A stretch of 64,000 nt of DNA from Streptomyces sp. NRRL B-24484 (GCF_000717715.1 NZ_JOAI01000008.1:62001-126000), one strand, 5' to 3'. Counted from the stretch's first letter, positions 40,087 to 48,285 are shown. Made by a program: numbers and translations. The notes: generated from the sequence alone by a model not told the origin.

Positions 40087-41340
40087 GTGAGGGTGGCCGG
40101 CGGTGGCGGCGGGCGGGGCGGCTGGTGGCGTCGGGGCGACGGCGCGCGGGCCGAGGCGGTGGCTGCCCGGGACGCGGCGCAGCAGACCTTCTACGAGCTC
40201 GACTCGGCGCAGCGCGACGCCCAACTCGCCCTGGAGACGATCCGGTCGGCGGAGGACAGTGCGGCGGCGGGCCGGGCGCAGGCCGACTTCCAGGCGCTGT
40301 CGGGGCGGATCGACGAGGTGACGGTCGGCTACCTGTCGGCGCTGGACGCGTACGACCTGGAGGACCCGGAGCTGGACTCCGCCGCGGCGGGCCGGGCGCG
40401 CCGCCAGCTGGACCAGGCCAAGAACGACCTGGAGCGGCAGCGGACGGAGCTGGACTCCTTCGTCCAGCGGCTGCAGCCGCTGGTGCAGCACGCGGAGTCG
40501 CAGCTGATCCGGGTGACACCGGCGGTGGAGAAGGCCCGGCAGGCGCTGCTGGGGGCGACGACGGCGCTGGAGCAGGTGCGGTCGGCCGGGCTGAAGGCGG
40601 ACGACCTGGCGGCGCGGCTGGCGGAGCTCGGCCCGGAGCTGACGAGGATGAACGAGGGCGTGGCCCGGCACGGGGTGCAGGCCACCCTGCAGCGGGCGGA
40701 GGACGTGGCGCGCCGGGCCGGGGCCGTCCGCGAGCAGGCGGAGCAACTGCCGCAGCGGGCGAAGGAGATCGACCGCCGGGTGGCGAGCCTGCGGACGCGG
40801 GTGCAGGCGCTGGAGACGCGCGGGGGGACGGTGGAGCCGGCGCTGAGCGAGCTGCGGCGGCGGTTCTCGGTCTCCTGCTGGCAGGACCTGCAGCAGGTTT
40901 CTGCGCAGACGACGGAGGCGGTGGCGACGGCCTCGCGGAAGCTGGACGAGGCGGCGCGGGCGCGCGACGAGCAGCGCTGGGCGGACGCGACCGGCGCGAT
41001 CGGGACGGTGCGCGCGGTGCTGGAGACGGCGGAGGGCTCGGTGACCGCGGTCAACGACCGGCTCCGGCAGCTGAACGAGGTGTCGCACGACCCGCACAAG
41101 GAGATCGAGCGGACGCGGTTCGCCCTGCGGGACGCCCAGCGGCTGGCCATGACGGGCCGCCAGACGCCGGACCCGCGGCACGCGGCCCCGCTGGACGCGG
41201 CGGTGGCGCGGCTGGACCGGGCGGTCACGGCGCTGGAGGAGGCCGGCCGGCACCCCGACTACTGGCGGTTCCTGACCGAGCTGGCGGCGGTGCGGGAGAC
41301 CGCAGCCGGGGTGGTGGCGATGATCCGGGGGCCGCGCTGA
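40087..41340 (+). CDS. Long coiled-coil protein, function unknown
   Basis: 417 aa from GTG 40087, chosen for AGGGAG at six bases; the adjacent GTG at 40084 is possible. After a Gly/Arg/Trp-rich start (GGGGGRGGWWRRGDGAR), nearly the whole protein is charged alpha-helical heptads, for example FYELDSAQRDAQLALETIRSAED, RRQLDQAKNDLERQRTELDSF and SLRTRVQALETRGGTVEPALSELRRRF. There is no signal peptide or membrane segment. It resembles the soluble cytoplasmic coiled-coil proteins seen in Streptomyces polar-growth or vesicle-associated proteins, but no family is recognised. A single Trp/Cys element (SVSCWQDLQQV) interrupts the helix. It lies alone after the tRNA. Confidence 0.75.
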   Translation: MRVAGGGGGRGGWWRRGDGARAEAVAARDAAQQTFYELDSAQRDAQLALETIRSAEDSAAAGRAQADFQALSGRIDEVTVGYLSALDAYDLEDPELDSAAAGRARRQLDQAKNDLERQRTELDSFVQRLQPLVQHAESQLIRVTPAVEKARQALLGATTALEQVRSAGLKADDLAARLAELGPELTRMNEGVARHGVQATLQRAEDVARRAGAVREQAEQLPQRAKEIDRRVASLRTRVQALETRGGTVEPALSELRRRFSVSCWQDLQQVSAQTTEAVATASRKLDEAARARDEQRWADATGAIGTVRAVLETAEGSVTAVNDRLRQLNEVSHDPHKEIERTRFALRDAQRLAMTGRQTPDPRHAAPLDAAVARLDRAVTALEEAGRHPDYWRFLTELAAVRETAAGVVAMIRGPR

Positions 41341-41370
41341 CGGGTCGCCGCGGGAGTGACCCGGGACACA

Positions 41371-41384
41371 TTACCGGTCAGTAA
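41371..41384. promoter_or_regulatory. Candidate operator before DUF4442 gene
   Basis: TTAC-CGGTCA-GTAA has 4-base symmetric arms, 21 bases upstream of the ATG at 41406, and a TAGAGT -10-like box follows at 41393-41398. The pattern resembles TetR-family sites, but the arms are short. Confidence 0.35.
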
Positions 41385-41405
41385 CTTAGTGCTAGAGTCG
41401 CGCCC

Positions 41406-41948
41406 ATGGCACGCAAGCGCACGCTCTCCGCAGCCACCTTCCGGCGCGGCATCAACCTCTGGCCGCCGTTCCTGTTCGCCGGCATCAAGGTGCTGGCGGT
41501 CGACGACGCCTTCCGCAGCGCGAAGGTCCGGCTGCGGCTCGGGCGGCTCAACCGCAACTGGGTCGGCACCCACTTCGGCGGCTCGATCTTCGCGATGACC
41601 GACCCGTTCTGGATGCTGCTGGTGATGCAGAACCTCGGCCCGGACTACTACGTGTGGGACAGCGCCGCGGAGATCGACTTCGTCTCCCCCGGCCGCGGCG
41701 ACATCACCGCCGAGTTCGTGCTCACCGACGACCGCCTAGCGGAGATCCGCGAGCTGACGGCCGACGGCAGCAAGGCGCTGGTCTGGTTCGACACCGAGGT
41801 GCTGGCGCAGGACGGCTCGGTGGTCGCCCGGGTCCGCAAGCAGGTCTACGTCCGGCCCAAGCCCGAGCGGGCCCGACCGGAGGGCCCCGGGCGGACCGCA
41901 CGGGACGAGCGGGGCGGGCGGGCCGAACCGGTGGCTACTGCCGTCTGA
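41406..41948 (+). CDS. DUF4442 hot-dog fold protein
   Basis: 180 aa from ATG 41406. The sequence fits DUF4442, a hot-dog-fold relative of acyl-CoA thioesterases: FRRGINLWPPFLFAGIKV, VRLRLGRLNRNWVGTHFGGSIFAMTDPFWMLLVMQNLG and AEIDFVSPGRGDITAEF. The THFGGSIFAM helix holds the usual catalytic-type residues. The C-terminal ~25 residues are Arg/Gly-rich and probably disordered. The likely role is acyl-CoA or acyl-ACP thioester hydrolysis in lipid or secondary metabolism, though substrate and activity are unknown. An interrupted palindrome overlaps its promoter. Confidence 0.85.
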   Translation: MARKRTLSAATFRRGINLWPPFLFAGIKVLAVDDAFRSAKVRLRLGRLNRNWVGTHFGGSIFAMTDPFWMLLVMQNLGPDYYVWDSAAEIDFVSPGRGDITAEFVLTDDRLAEIRELTADGSKALVWFDTEVLAQDGSVVARVRKQVYVRPKPERARPEGPGRTARDERGGRAEPVATAV

Positions 41949-41973
41949 GCCGCCGCCTGGGTACCCTGCCGCT

Positions 41974-42198
41974 ATGCCTCGCTACGACTTCCGCTGCCGC
42001 TCCTGCGGAGCCACCTTCGAACTCCGCCGCACGATGGCCCAGGCCAACGACCCGGCCGTCTGCCCGGAAGGCCACGCCGACACGGTGAAGCTGCTCTCCA
42101 CCGTCGCCGTGACCGGCACCGCGGGCGGCGGCGCCGCGGCGGCCCCCGCCCCGAGCGGTGGCGGCGGCGGTTGCTGCGGCGGCGGCTGCTGCGGCTGA
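41974..42198 (+). CDS. FmdB-type zinc ribbon protein
   Basis: 74 aa from ATG 41974, 25 bases after the DUF4442 gene. The N-terminal RYDFRCRSCGATFELRRTM is the FmdB/CxxC_CxxC_SSSS regulatory zinc ribbon. The second knuckle reads VCPEGHADTVKLLS, with Cys and His in place of two Cys. The C-terminus is Ala/Gly-rich and ends in GGCCGGGCCG with four extra cysteines, which could bind metal or be oxidised. The family name comes from formamidase regulators, but most members are uncharacterised. It probably is cotranscribed with the upstream gene. Confidence 0.88.
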   Translation: MPRYDFRCRSCGATFELRRTMAQANDPAVCPEGHADTVKLLSTVAVTGTAGGGAAAAPAPSGGGGGCCGGGCCG

Positions 42199-42252
42199 CC
42201 CCCGGAACGGACCGGGACCGGAACCGCCGGAACAGGAACGGCCGGAACGGAA

Positions 42253-42279
42253 CGGGGCCCGGCGCACGGCCGGGCCCCG
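42253..42279. terminator. Bidirectional terminator before the Ter module
   Basis: A perfect 10-base stem, CGGGGCCCGG with CCGGGCCCCG, lies between the convergent FmdB and HAD genes. Simple GGAAC repeats precede it. Confidence 0.7.
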
Positions 42280-42286
42280 CCGACGT

Positions 42287-43141
42287 TCAGGCGCGGACGG
42301 CCGCCCCGGCCCGGACGCGCTCCAGCATCCGGCGGACGATCTCCTCGCCCGCCGCGACACCGACCTGGGTGAGCGCCGTGACGCCGGGCGCCGCCCAGCC
42401 GGTGTCGGCGAGCTCGCCGTGGCCGGGCCGCCAGCCCGCGTCGGCGGCGAGCAGCAGCTCGGCGTCGAGCAGCGAGTCGCCGGCGGTCAGCACGGTGGCC
42501 GCGCCCGTCCGGCGCTCGACCTCGGCCAGGGCCTCGCTCTTGGTGAGCGGGGCCGGCACCGCGTACACCTTGCGGCCCTGCAGCGAGACCGTCCAGCCGC
42601 GCTCGGCGCACCAGCCGGTGAGCTCCTCCAGCCAGCCCTCGGGCAGGTCGGCGCGCTCGACGACGAGGTAGGCGAAGAGGTCCTCGGCGACCCGCCGCTT
42701 GTGCGTCCACTCCGGGTCCGCGGAGATCGCCAGGTGCTCGACGACCTCGGCGAGCGGGGCGCTGGCGGCGGCGAGCCGGGAGCGCACCTCGGCGTGCCAG
42801 TCGCGGTCCCAGACGCCGTCGACCAGCACGTGGCCGCCGTTGGCGCAGATCGCGTACTTCGGGATCCACCCCGGCGTCGGGCCGGGCAGGTTGACCCGCT
42901 CGTACTGGGCCCGGGTGCGGGTGGTGGCGGGCACGAACACGGCGAGCCGGGTCAGTTCGACGAGCAGCTCGGCGGCCCGCTCGGTCATGAACGAGAGCGC
43001 CCGGCCGTCGTTGACCTCCACCGAGAGCAGCCGGGGGGCGAGCCGGTCCGGCACGTCCAGGGCGAGCGCCCGGTTGGAGTAGATCAGGGTGCGGTCGAGG
43101 TCGCTCGCGACCAGGAACTGACTCGGCTGCTGATTCGGCAT
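42287..43141 (-). CDS. HAD family hydrolase of the Ter biosynthetic module
   Basis: 284 aa from ATG 43141, whose A is the last base of the StiP stop (TGATG), so the genes are coupled. The catalytic HAD motif I is SDLDRTLIYS near the N-terminus. Motif II is ATTRTRAQYERV, motif III the KSEALAEVERR lysine and motif IV TAGDSLLDAELLL. A Cof-type cap domain occupies ~residues 90-210 (ANGGHVLVDGVWDRDW, WTVSLQGRKVYAVPAPL). Such HADs occur in the Ter-linked gene sets predicted to make a nucleoside-like metabolite, acting as phosphatase. It is last in the four-gene operon and followed by a terminator. Confidence 0.9.
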   Translation of the reverse strand: MPNQQPSQFLVASDLDRTLIYSNRALALDVPDRLAPRLLSVEVNDGRALSFMTERAAELLVELTRLAVFVPATTRTRAQYERVNLPGPTPGWIPKYAICANGGHVLVDGVWDRDWHAEVRSRLAAASAPLAEVVEHLAISADPEWTHKRRVAEDLFAYLVVERADLPEGWLEELTGWCAERGWTVSLQGRKVYAVPAPLTKSEALAEVERRTGAATVLTAGDSLLDAELLLAADAGWRPGHGELADTGWAAPGVTALTQVGVAAGEEIVRRMLERVRAGAAVRA

Positions 43142-44319
43142 CAACTTTCCTTCGTGAGAACTTCGCCGCCCTCGGCGGCGTGCACCGCCGTGCCGTCGGC
43201 GCCGGTCGCCCCGCGGGTGTAGCGGGGGTGGATCAGACCCACGCAGGAGTACGGCAGGTCGTCCACCTCCTCCACCGGGACGCCGCGCTGTGCGGCGAGC
43301 AGCCTGACGTGGTCGAGGTCGGCTCCGGCACCGCGCCGGGCCAGCACTCGCCAGGGCACCCGGCGGAGCATGACGCGGGTCGTCTCGCCGACCCCCGGCT
43401 TCACCAGGTTGACGTTGTCGATGCCGTACGCGGCACTGATCCGCTCGACGGCCTCCCAGCCCTCCCAGGTGGGGGTGCGGTCCTCGGTGGCGAGGGCGTC
43501 GGCGGCCGCGACGGCCGTGGCCCGGACGGCCGGGAAGTGCGCGGCGACGGCGGTGAGGAAGTCGTTGGAGACGTCGGCGACGGCGAGCTCGCGGTAGAAC
43601 TTGGCGCCGTGGAAGTCGTCCGGGCCGATCAGGTCCGGGCGCAGCACGGTGCGCGAGATCAGGCCGGAGACGGTGGAGTTGAGGCAGGCCGACGGGATGA
43701 GGAAGTCGTCCCGGGTGCCGTAGGTGCGAACGCAGCGACCGGGGTCGGCGAGCACCGCGAGGTCGGGGTCGAAGCCGGTGTCCTGCAGCGCCTCGGCGAG
43801 TTCGCGGGTGATGGCGCCCTTGCCCGTCCAGCCGTCGACGAAGACCACCGAGCCGGCGTCGTGGTGCGCGGCGAGGTGGCGCAGCGCCACCGGGTCGATG
43901 CCGCGGCCGCGCACGATGGAGACGGTGTAGTGCGGGACGTCCAGGCCGTGGGCGAAGCCCAGCCAGCGGCGGATCAGCACGCCGACCGGGGTGCCGGCCC
44001 GGGCCAGCGAGGCGAGCACCAGGCCGCGGCCGCGCTCGCGCAGCAGCGTCTCGGCGACGGTGCCGACGGCCAGCGCGATCCGCTCGCCGGAGGCGCTGAG
44101 CGCCTGCCTGTACAGCTCCTGGTACTCGGGGCTGGGCTGGTACTCGATCGGCAGCGACTCGGCGTAGTGGGCGCCGCCGGACTGCACGGCCTCCTCGCGC
44201 TCCTCGGTCGGCGCCTCCAGCGCCACCCCGGAGAGGTCCTTGAGCAGCCAGATCACGTCCTCGGCCGAGTACGAGGAGAACGCGGGGCCGAACAGCGGCG
44301 CGGGCAGGGTGGTCGTCAT
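43141..44319 (-). CDS. StiP-family (PELOTA/PRTase-like) protein of the Ter module
   Basis: 392 aa from ATG 44319, with AAGG upstream. The sequence FSSYSAEDVIWLLKDLSGVALE, VQSGGAHYAESLPIEYQPSPEYQ, RGRGLVLASLARAGTPVGVLIRRW and VFVDGWTGKGAITRELAEAL identifies the StiP family. The VDGWTGKG segment is a PRPP-binding-like loop of a phosphoribosyltransferase fold. The C-terminal part (IDNVNLVKPGVGETTRVMLRRVPWRVL) matches the PELOTA RNA-binding-like domain. Database names call it a cysteine protease, but the visible motifs favour a nucleotide or RNA function. It lies 49 bases after the PRTase gene and overlaps the HAD gene by one base. Confidence 0.85.
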   Translation of the reverse strand: MTTTLPAPLFGPAFSSYSAEDVIWLLKDLSGVALEAPTEEREEAVQSGGAHYAESLPIEYQPSPEYQELYRQALSASGERIALAVGTVAETLLRERGRGLVLASLARAGTPVGVLIRRWLGFAHGLDVPHYTVSIVRGRGIDPVALRHLAAHHDAGSVVFVDGWTGKGAITRELAEALQDTGFDPDLAVLADPGRCVRTYGTRDDFLIPSACLNSTVSGLISRTVLRPDLIGPDDFHGAKFYRELAVADVSNDFLTAVAAHFPAVRATAVAAADALATEDRTPTWEGWEAVERISAAYGIDNVNLVKPGVGETTRVMLRRVPWRVLARRGAGADLDHVRLLAAQRGVPVEEVDDLPYSCVGLIHPRYTRGATGADGTAVHAAEGGEVLTKES

Positions 44320-44368
44320 GGTCGCCTTACGTGGGGAGGTGCGCTGTCGATGGTGGGGGGCGGAGGCG

Positions 44369-45661
44369 TCAGCGGGGTGACCCGGGCCGGTACGCGGGGA
44401 GAACGGCGAGCACCACCTGGTCGGTGACGGCCCGCAGCTGGCGCAGCAGGGCGTCCTCGCCCTCGTGCAGGGCTGCGGTGTCAGCGGGGGTGTCGACCAC
44501 CAGGACGACCGCGTCGAAGCGGCGGTCGGGGTCGCTGCCGGGGGCCACGTTGTAGGCGTACCGCTCGGTGGAGCGGTCGGCGGGGTCGTCGTGCGCCGGG
44601 AAGGCCAGCCGGGTGCGGATCGCGTAGCCCGGGTCGTCGACGGCGAGCACCGGCGAGCGGGTCGTCGTGGAGAAGCGCACACGGTCGCCGCCGAGCCGGT
44701 CGGCGAGCGCTCCGGCGAGGCGCAGCGGCGCGTACATCAGCTCCTCGAAGCCGAGGACGAGGATGCGGCGGCGGTCCGCGAGCAGCTCGGCGAGCGGGGC
44801 GGCGAGGCCGGGCAGGGCGGTGTCGAGGCGGCGGCGGTGGTCGGCGGTGAAGCCGTGCCGGCCGCCGTCGGGCAGGTCGGCCGGCCAGTCGAGGGCGGCC
44901 CGGTGGACGGGGGCGAGCGGGCCGTCGGGCAGCGGCGCGGCGGCGGGCTGCGCGTCCACGATCTCCTGGGCTCGGGCCAGCACGTCGGCGGGCAGCCGGA
45001 CGCCGCCGACCGCGGTGGCGACCAGGTCGACGCGGGCGCCGAGCTCGGCGGCGGCCTTGTCGAGGCGCTCCCGGTCCGCCTCGGTGCGCAGGTCGACCAG
45101 GGCGACCACCACGTAGCGGTCGCGGGGGTGCGCGGCGTGCAGCGCGCGGACGGTGTTGAGCACGGTGTTGCCGGTGGAGAACTCGTCGTCGACCAGCACC
45201 AGCGGCCCGTCGCCGGCGAGCAGCGCCGGGTCCTCGGGCAGCAGCAGGTGCGAGGTGGCGTGCGAGTGCTCCTCCTCGAAGCCGCCGACCGGCTCGACGC
45301 CGTCGACCGGGCGGCGGGTGGAGTGCAGGTAGGGGGCGTCCAGGCCGTCGGCGACGCTGTGGCCGAGCGCGGTGGCGGTCTCCGCGTAGCCGAGGACGAC
45401 GGCCCGGGCGGCGTCCTCGGGGCCGAGCAGCTCGGCGACCCGGCGGCCGAGCTCCAGGCCGGCGCCGTGCACCACGGCGGGCAGCTGCGGCACGTGCTTG
45501 CCGAGCACGTGCGAGACCAGCAGGTGGGCGCGGCGCGGGTTGCGGCGCAGGGCGAGCCCGATCAGCTCCCGCAGCTCCGGCGAGCCGGTGAGCCCGATGC
45601 CGAGCCGGTCGGTGACCCACTGGCCGGTCCACGGCGCCGGGGCGGGGTGCTGTGCGGTCAA
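44369..45661 (-). CDS. Phosphoribosyltransferase with TRSP domain of the Ter module
   Basis: 430 aa if TTG 45661 is used (AGGAG lies only 2 bases before it); an upstream TTG at 45724 would add 21 residues running through regulatory repeats and is less likely. The PRTase fold is shown by VVLGYAETATALGHSVADGL and the PRPP loop LVLVDDEFSTGNTVLNTVRAL. The C-terminal domain contains FSTTTRSPVLAVDDPGYAIRTRL, the TRSP signature, and ILVLGFEELMYAPLRLAGALADRL. In Ter-associated operons this PRTase_2/TRSP protein is predicted to help make a nucleoside-like molecule. It is the second gene of the operon. Confidence 0.87.
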   Translation of the reverse strand: MTAQHPAPAPWTGQWVTDRLGIGLTGSPELRELIGLALRRNPRRAHLLVSHVLGKHVPQLPAVVHGAGLELGRRVAELLGPEDAARAVVLGYAETATALGHSVADGLDAPYLHSTRRPVDGVEPVGGFEEEHSHATSHLLLPEDPALLAGDGPLVLVDDEFSTGNTVLNTVRALHAAHPRDRYVVVALVDLRTEADRERLDKAAAELGARVDLVATAVGGVRLPADVLARAQEIVDAQPAAAPLPDGPLAPVHRAALDWPADLPDGGRHGFTADHRRRLDTALPGLAAPLAELLADRRRILVLGFEELMYAPLRLAGALADRLGGDRVRFSTTTRSPVLAVDDPGYAIRTRLAFPAHDDPADRSTERYAYNVAPGSDPDRRFDAVVLVVDTPADTAALHEGEDALLRQLRAVTDQVVLAVLPAYRPGSPR

Positions 45662-45686
45662 GGCTCCTGCTTTCGGTGGTGCAGAG

Positions 45687-45723
45687 GTGCGGTCGTGCAG
45701 CAGTACGGTCGTGCGGTCGTGCA
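45687..45723. repeat. Direct repeats ahead of the PRTase gene
   Basis: GGTCGTGC occurs three times (45691-45698, 45707-45714, 45715-45722), and the longer unit GTGCGGTCGTGCA occurs at 45687-45699 and 45711-45723. They lie in the 123-base gap between the aldolase and PRTase genes, upstream of the likely PRTase start. They may be regulator half sites or a replication-slippage product. Confidence 0.6.
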
Positions 45724-45784
45724 AAGGTGCCCAGGGTACGCAGCGGCGTCCGGGGCGCGCGGAGGTGTCCGGGGTCCGGCCGGG

Positions 45785-46951
45785 TCAGCCGCAGAGGCAG
45801 GCGCCCAGCAGCTCGGCGAAGCTCACGTCCTCGCGGGCCACCCCGAAGACCTCGGCCCGCAGCAGCACCCGCTCGGCCCAGGCCCGGTGCGGCTTGGCCT
45901 CGTTCATCTTGTTGGTGTACGCGGAGCGCAGCACCCCGCCGCCGTCGCGGCTGAGGATGTCCTGCGCGTCGGAGTACTCCTCGTGCGTGACCACCGAGAG
46001 CGCGTGCACGGCGGGCACGTGGCTGGGGTGGATGCAGGTCTTGCCGAGCAGGCCGTTGGCGCGGTCGAGCTCGATCTCCCGGATCAGCCCGTCCAGGTCG
46101 TGCTCGATGATCCGCTGCCGGACACCGTCGGCCGGCGGCTGCGCCTCGGCGAACGGGGTGCGGCGCAGCTGCGGCTTGAACATCCGCTCCTGTACCGGGA
46201 AGTACTCCCAGACCGGGCCGGTCACGGTGTACCCGGTGCCGTCGGCACGGCCGAGCACGTTGACCACGTCGCCGATGACGCCCGCCACCAGGGCCACGTC
46301 GTAGGCGGTGAGGTCGGGCGAGCGGCGCAGTCCGTACGCGGAGCACAGGTCGGTGACGCCGAGCCGGACGGCGAGGATGCGCTCGCGGTGCTTGTCGAGC
46401 AGCCGGGCGATCGAGAAGAGCTGCTCGCGCCGGGTCTCCAGGTGGGCGAGCTCGGGCGACTCCAGCACCGGCATGGCGAACAGCCGCTGGCCGGAGCGTT
46501 CCTCGGCGGCGGTGAGCGCCTCCAGGTAGGCGCCGCCGCTCTCCTCGGTGAACTTGGGCACCACGTAGCCGGCGAGCAGCCGCACCGCGGGGCCGAGCCG
46601 GGCGGTGAGGTCGGTGATCTGGGCGGCGGCGCGGACCCGGACGAACAGCAGCGGCAGCCCGGTGTCGCCGGCGGCGGCGAGCCCGCCGAGCTGGGCGACG
46701 AGGTTCTCCTCGGCGGCGGGCACCTCGTGGTCGGCGATCGCGTCCTCCAGGCAGAGCACCATGGAGACCACGCCGCGGGCGGCCTGCTTGCGGATGTCGG
46801 CGGCCAGCGTGCTGCGGGTGGCCGGGCTGTAGAGGGTCGCGCCGAGCGCGGTGGAGAGCACGGCCGGGGCGCTGTCCAGCGCGAAGTCGACCGGCTGGTG
46901 CAGGAAGAGCCGTTCGCGGACGTCGTCGGCGAGGTGGCCGAAGTGGCGCAA
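45785..46951 (-). CDS. Citrate lyase/HpcH-type aldolase of the Ter module
   Basis: 388 aa from TTG 46951, with AGGGAG six bases upstream. The TIM-barrel C-C bond lyase pattern is evident: LGATLYSPATRSTL (substrate end), VVSMVLCLEDAIADHEV (metal Asp/Glu), LLFVRVRAAAQI (Arg), FAMPVLESPEL (metal Glu) and LAVRLGVTDLCSAYGLRRS. The C-terminal NGLLGKTCIHPSHVPAVHAL is characteristic of the citrate-lyase beta-like family. In Ter-associated operons this member acts with PRTase, StiP and HAD proteins. It is the first gene of that operon, divergent from a TerD gene across a long palindromic promoter. Confidence 0.9.
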   Translation of the reverse strand: MRHFGHLADDVRERLFLHQPVDFALDSAPAVLSTALGATLYSPATRSTLAADIRKQAARGVVSMVLCLEDAIADHEVPAAEENLVAQLGGLAAAGDTGLPLLFVRVRAAAQITDLTARLGPAVRLLAGYVVPKFTEESGGAYLEALTAAEERSGQRLFAMPVLESPELAHLETRREQLFSIARLLDKHRERILAVRLGVTDLCSAYGLRRSPDLTAYDVALVAGVIGDVVNVLGRADGTGYTVTGPVWEYFPVQERMFKPQLRRTPFAEAQPPADGVRQRIIEHDLDGLIREIELDRANGLLGKTCIHPSHVPAVHALSVVTHEEYSDAQDILSRDGGGVLRSAYTNKMNEAKPHRAWAERVLLRAEVFGVAREDVSFAELLGACLCG

Positions 46952-47271
46952 GCTGCTCTCCCTGCGATCGTGGTGGCATCCCGGTCACCGGGCGGGATTG
47001 GGCTGACGTCCCGACAACAGGGACGAACAGCGGGGCCCGATGGTTTCGCGGGTGGGGGCGGCGCGGTCGCCCTCGCGTCCGCCGCGACGCGTTCGCCGAG
47101 GTGGGTGGTGTACCGGGAGCCGTTGGCCGCTAATCGTACGGTCCTTCAGGGCTTTGCAAAGACCTGAAACATCGAATTCTCGGAAGGTTACCCGGTGCGA
47201 CACAAAACCCCCCTCCGGGCCTGTGGCGGCCCGCATTGTCCGCGGAGGGCGGGGCCGGGCAGGATTGGGGC
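46952..47271. other. Divergent promoter region of the Ter cluster
   Basis: 320 bases without a gene between the aldolase TTG and the TerD ATG. It contains the 24-base near-palindrome at 47145-47168 and AT-rich spots suitable for promoters (CATCGAATTCTCGG and TAATCGTACGG). A ribosome binding site (AGGA) sits before TerD. Confidence 0.6.
47145..47168. promoter_or_regulatory. 24-bp near-palindrome, candidate Ter-cluster operator
   Basis: Outer arms TTCAGG and CCTGAA enclose CTTTGCAAAG, itself a perfect 10-base palindrome; 22 of 24 positions are symmetric. It lies midway between the divergent aldolase operon (start 46951) and the TerD gene (start 47272). It is the strongest operator-like element in the window. 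The cognate regulator is not adjacent. Confidence 0.65.
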
Positions 47272-48285
47272 ATGACGCACGTGATGGCGAAGGGCGCCAA
47301 CATCCCGCTGCCGGCCACCGCCGTCCGCGCCGTGCTGCGCTGGTCGGCGACGCCCGGCGCACCCGACGTGGACGTCTCCGCGCTGCTGGTCGCCGCCGAC
47401 GGCAAGGTCCGTTCGGATGCCGACTTCGTCTTCTACAACCAGCCGAGGCACCCCTCGGGCCTGGTCCGCCACCTGCCGAAGCAGCAGGCCGGCGCCGGGG
47501 ACGAGGTGTCGGACGCGGTCGAGATCGACCTCGGCCGGCTCGCCGAGGACGTCGACCGGGTGGTGCTGGCGGGCTCATCCGAAGGGGGTTCCTTCCCGTC
47601 GGTGCCGCGGCTGCGGGTGCTGGTCTTCGACACCGCGGCCGGCGAGGCCGATCCGCTCGCCGAGTTCCCGGTCACCGACAGCGGGGACGTCACCGCCCTG
47701 GTGGCCGGTGAGTTCTACCGGCGGGACGGCGGGTGGAAGTTCCGGGCGGTCGGCCAGGGCTACGCGACCGGCCTGAGCGGGCTGGCCACCGACTACGGCA
47801 TCGCGGTCGAGGACGGCGAGGACGTCGCGGACGCGCTGCCGCCCGTGCCCGAGCCGCCGGCGCCCGAGCCGGCCGGGCCCGCGGCCGACCTGCCGGAGGA
47901 GCCGGACATCTACACGCTCGCGCCGGCCGCGCCCCCGGCGGCCCCGCTGCCGCCGCCGCCCAGCGCTCCGCCGACTGTGGGCACCCCCGCCGCCCCCGCG
48001 CCGCAGGCGCCCGCCGGGTACGGCTACCCGCAGCCTGCCGCCGCCCAGGCCGGGGGCTACGGCTACCCGCCGCAGCAGCCCCAGCAGCCGGCCGGCGGGT
48101 ACGGCTACCCCCAGCAGCAGCCCGGGTACGGCCATCCGCAGCAGCAGCCGGCGCCCGGCTACGGGTACCCGCAGCAGCAGCCCGCCCCGCAGCCCCAGCA
48201 GCAGGCGCCGCAGCCGGCCCCGCAGCCGACCGGTGCGCCGGGCTTCGCGCTGCCGCCGCAGGGCCCGCAGTTCCAGCCGCGCTGA
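47272..48285 (+). CDS. TerD-domain protein with repetitive GYPQQQP tail
   Basis: 337 aa from ATG 47272. Residues 1-185 are a TerD domain ([83 protein letters not shown]). Where canonical TerD has the acidic Ca-binding loop GDNLTGxGxGDDE, this one has HLPKQQAGAGDEVSDAVEI, so metal binding may differ. Residues ~185-337 are Pro/Gln/Gly/Tyr-rich with repeats of GYGYPQQQP type, a low-complexity tail possibly mediating assembly or membrane contacts. It is divergent from the aldolase operon, so probably coregulated with it. Confidence 0.9.
   Translation: MTHVMAKGANIPLPATAVRAVLRWSATPGAPDVDVSALLVAADGKVRSDADFVFYNQPRHPSGLVRHLPKQQAGAGDEVSDAVEIDLGRLAEDVDRVVLAGSSEGGSFPSVPRLRVLVFDTAAGEADPLAEFPVTDSGDVTALVAGEFYRRDGGWKFRAVGQGYATGLSGLATDYGIAVEDGEDVADALPPVPEPPAPEPAGPAADLPEEPDIYTLAPAAPPAAPLPPPPSAPPTVGTPAAPAPQAPAGYGYPQPAAAQAGGYGYPPQQPQQPAGGYGYPQQQPGYGHPQQQPAPGYGYPQQQPAPQPQQQAPQPAPQPTGAPGFALPPQGPQFQPR

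Noticed and set aside
42200..42252. GGAAC-rich simple repeat as a functional element
   Set aside because: It is short, imperfect and lies directly before a terminator, so it is probably neutral.
43141..44319. StiP-like gene as an active cysteine protease
   Set aside because: No convincing Cys-His protease motif is visible. PRTase-like and PELOTA-like patterns fit better, so the historic name was not used as a function.
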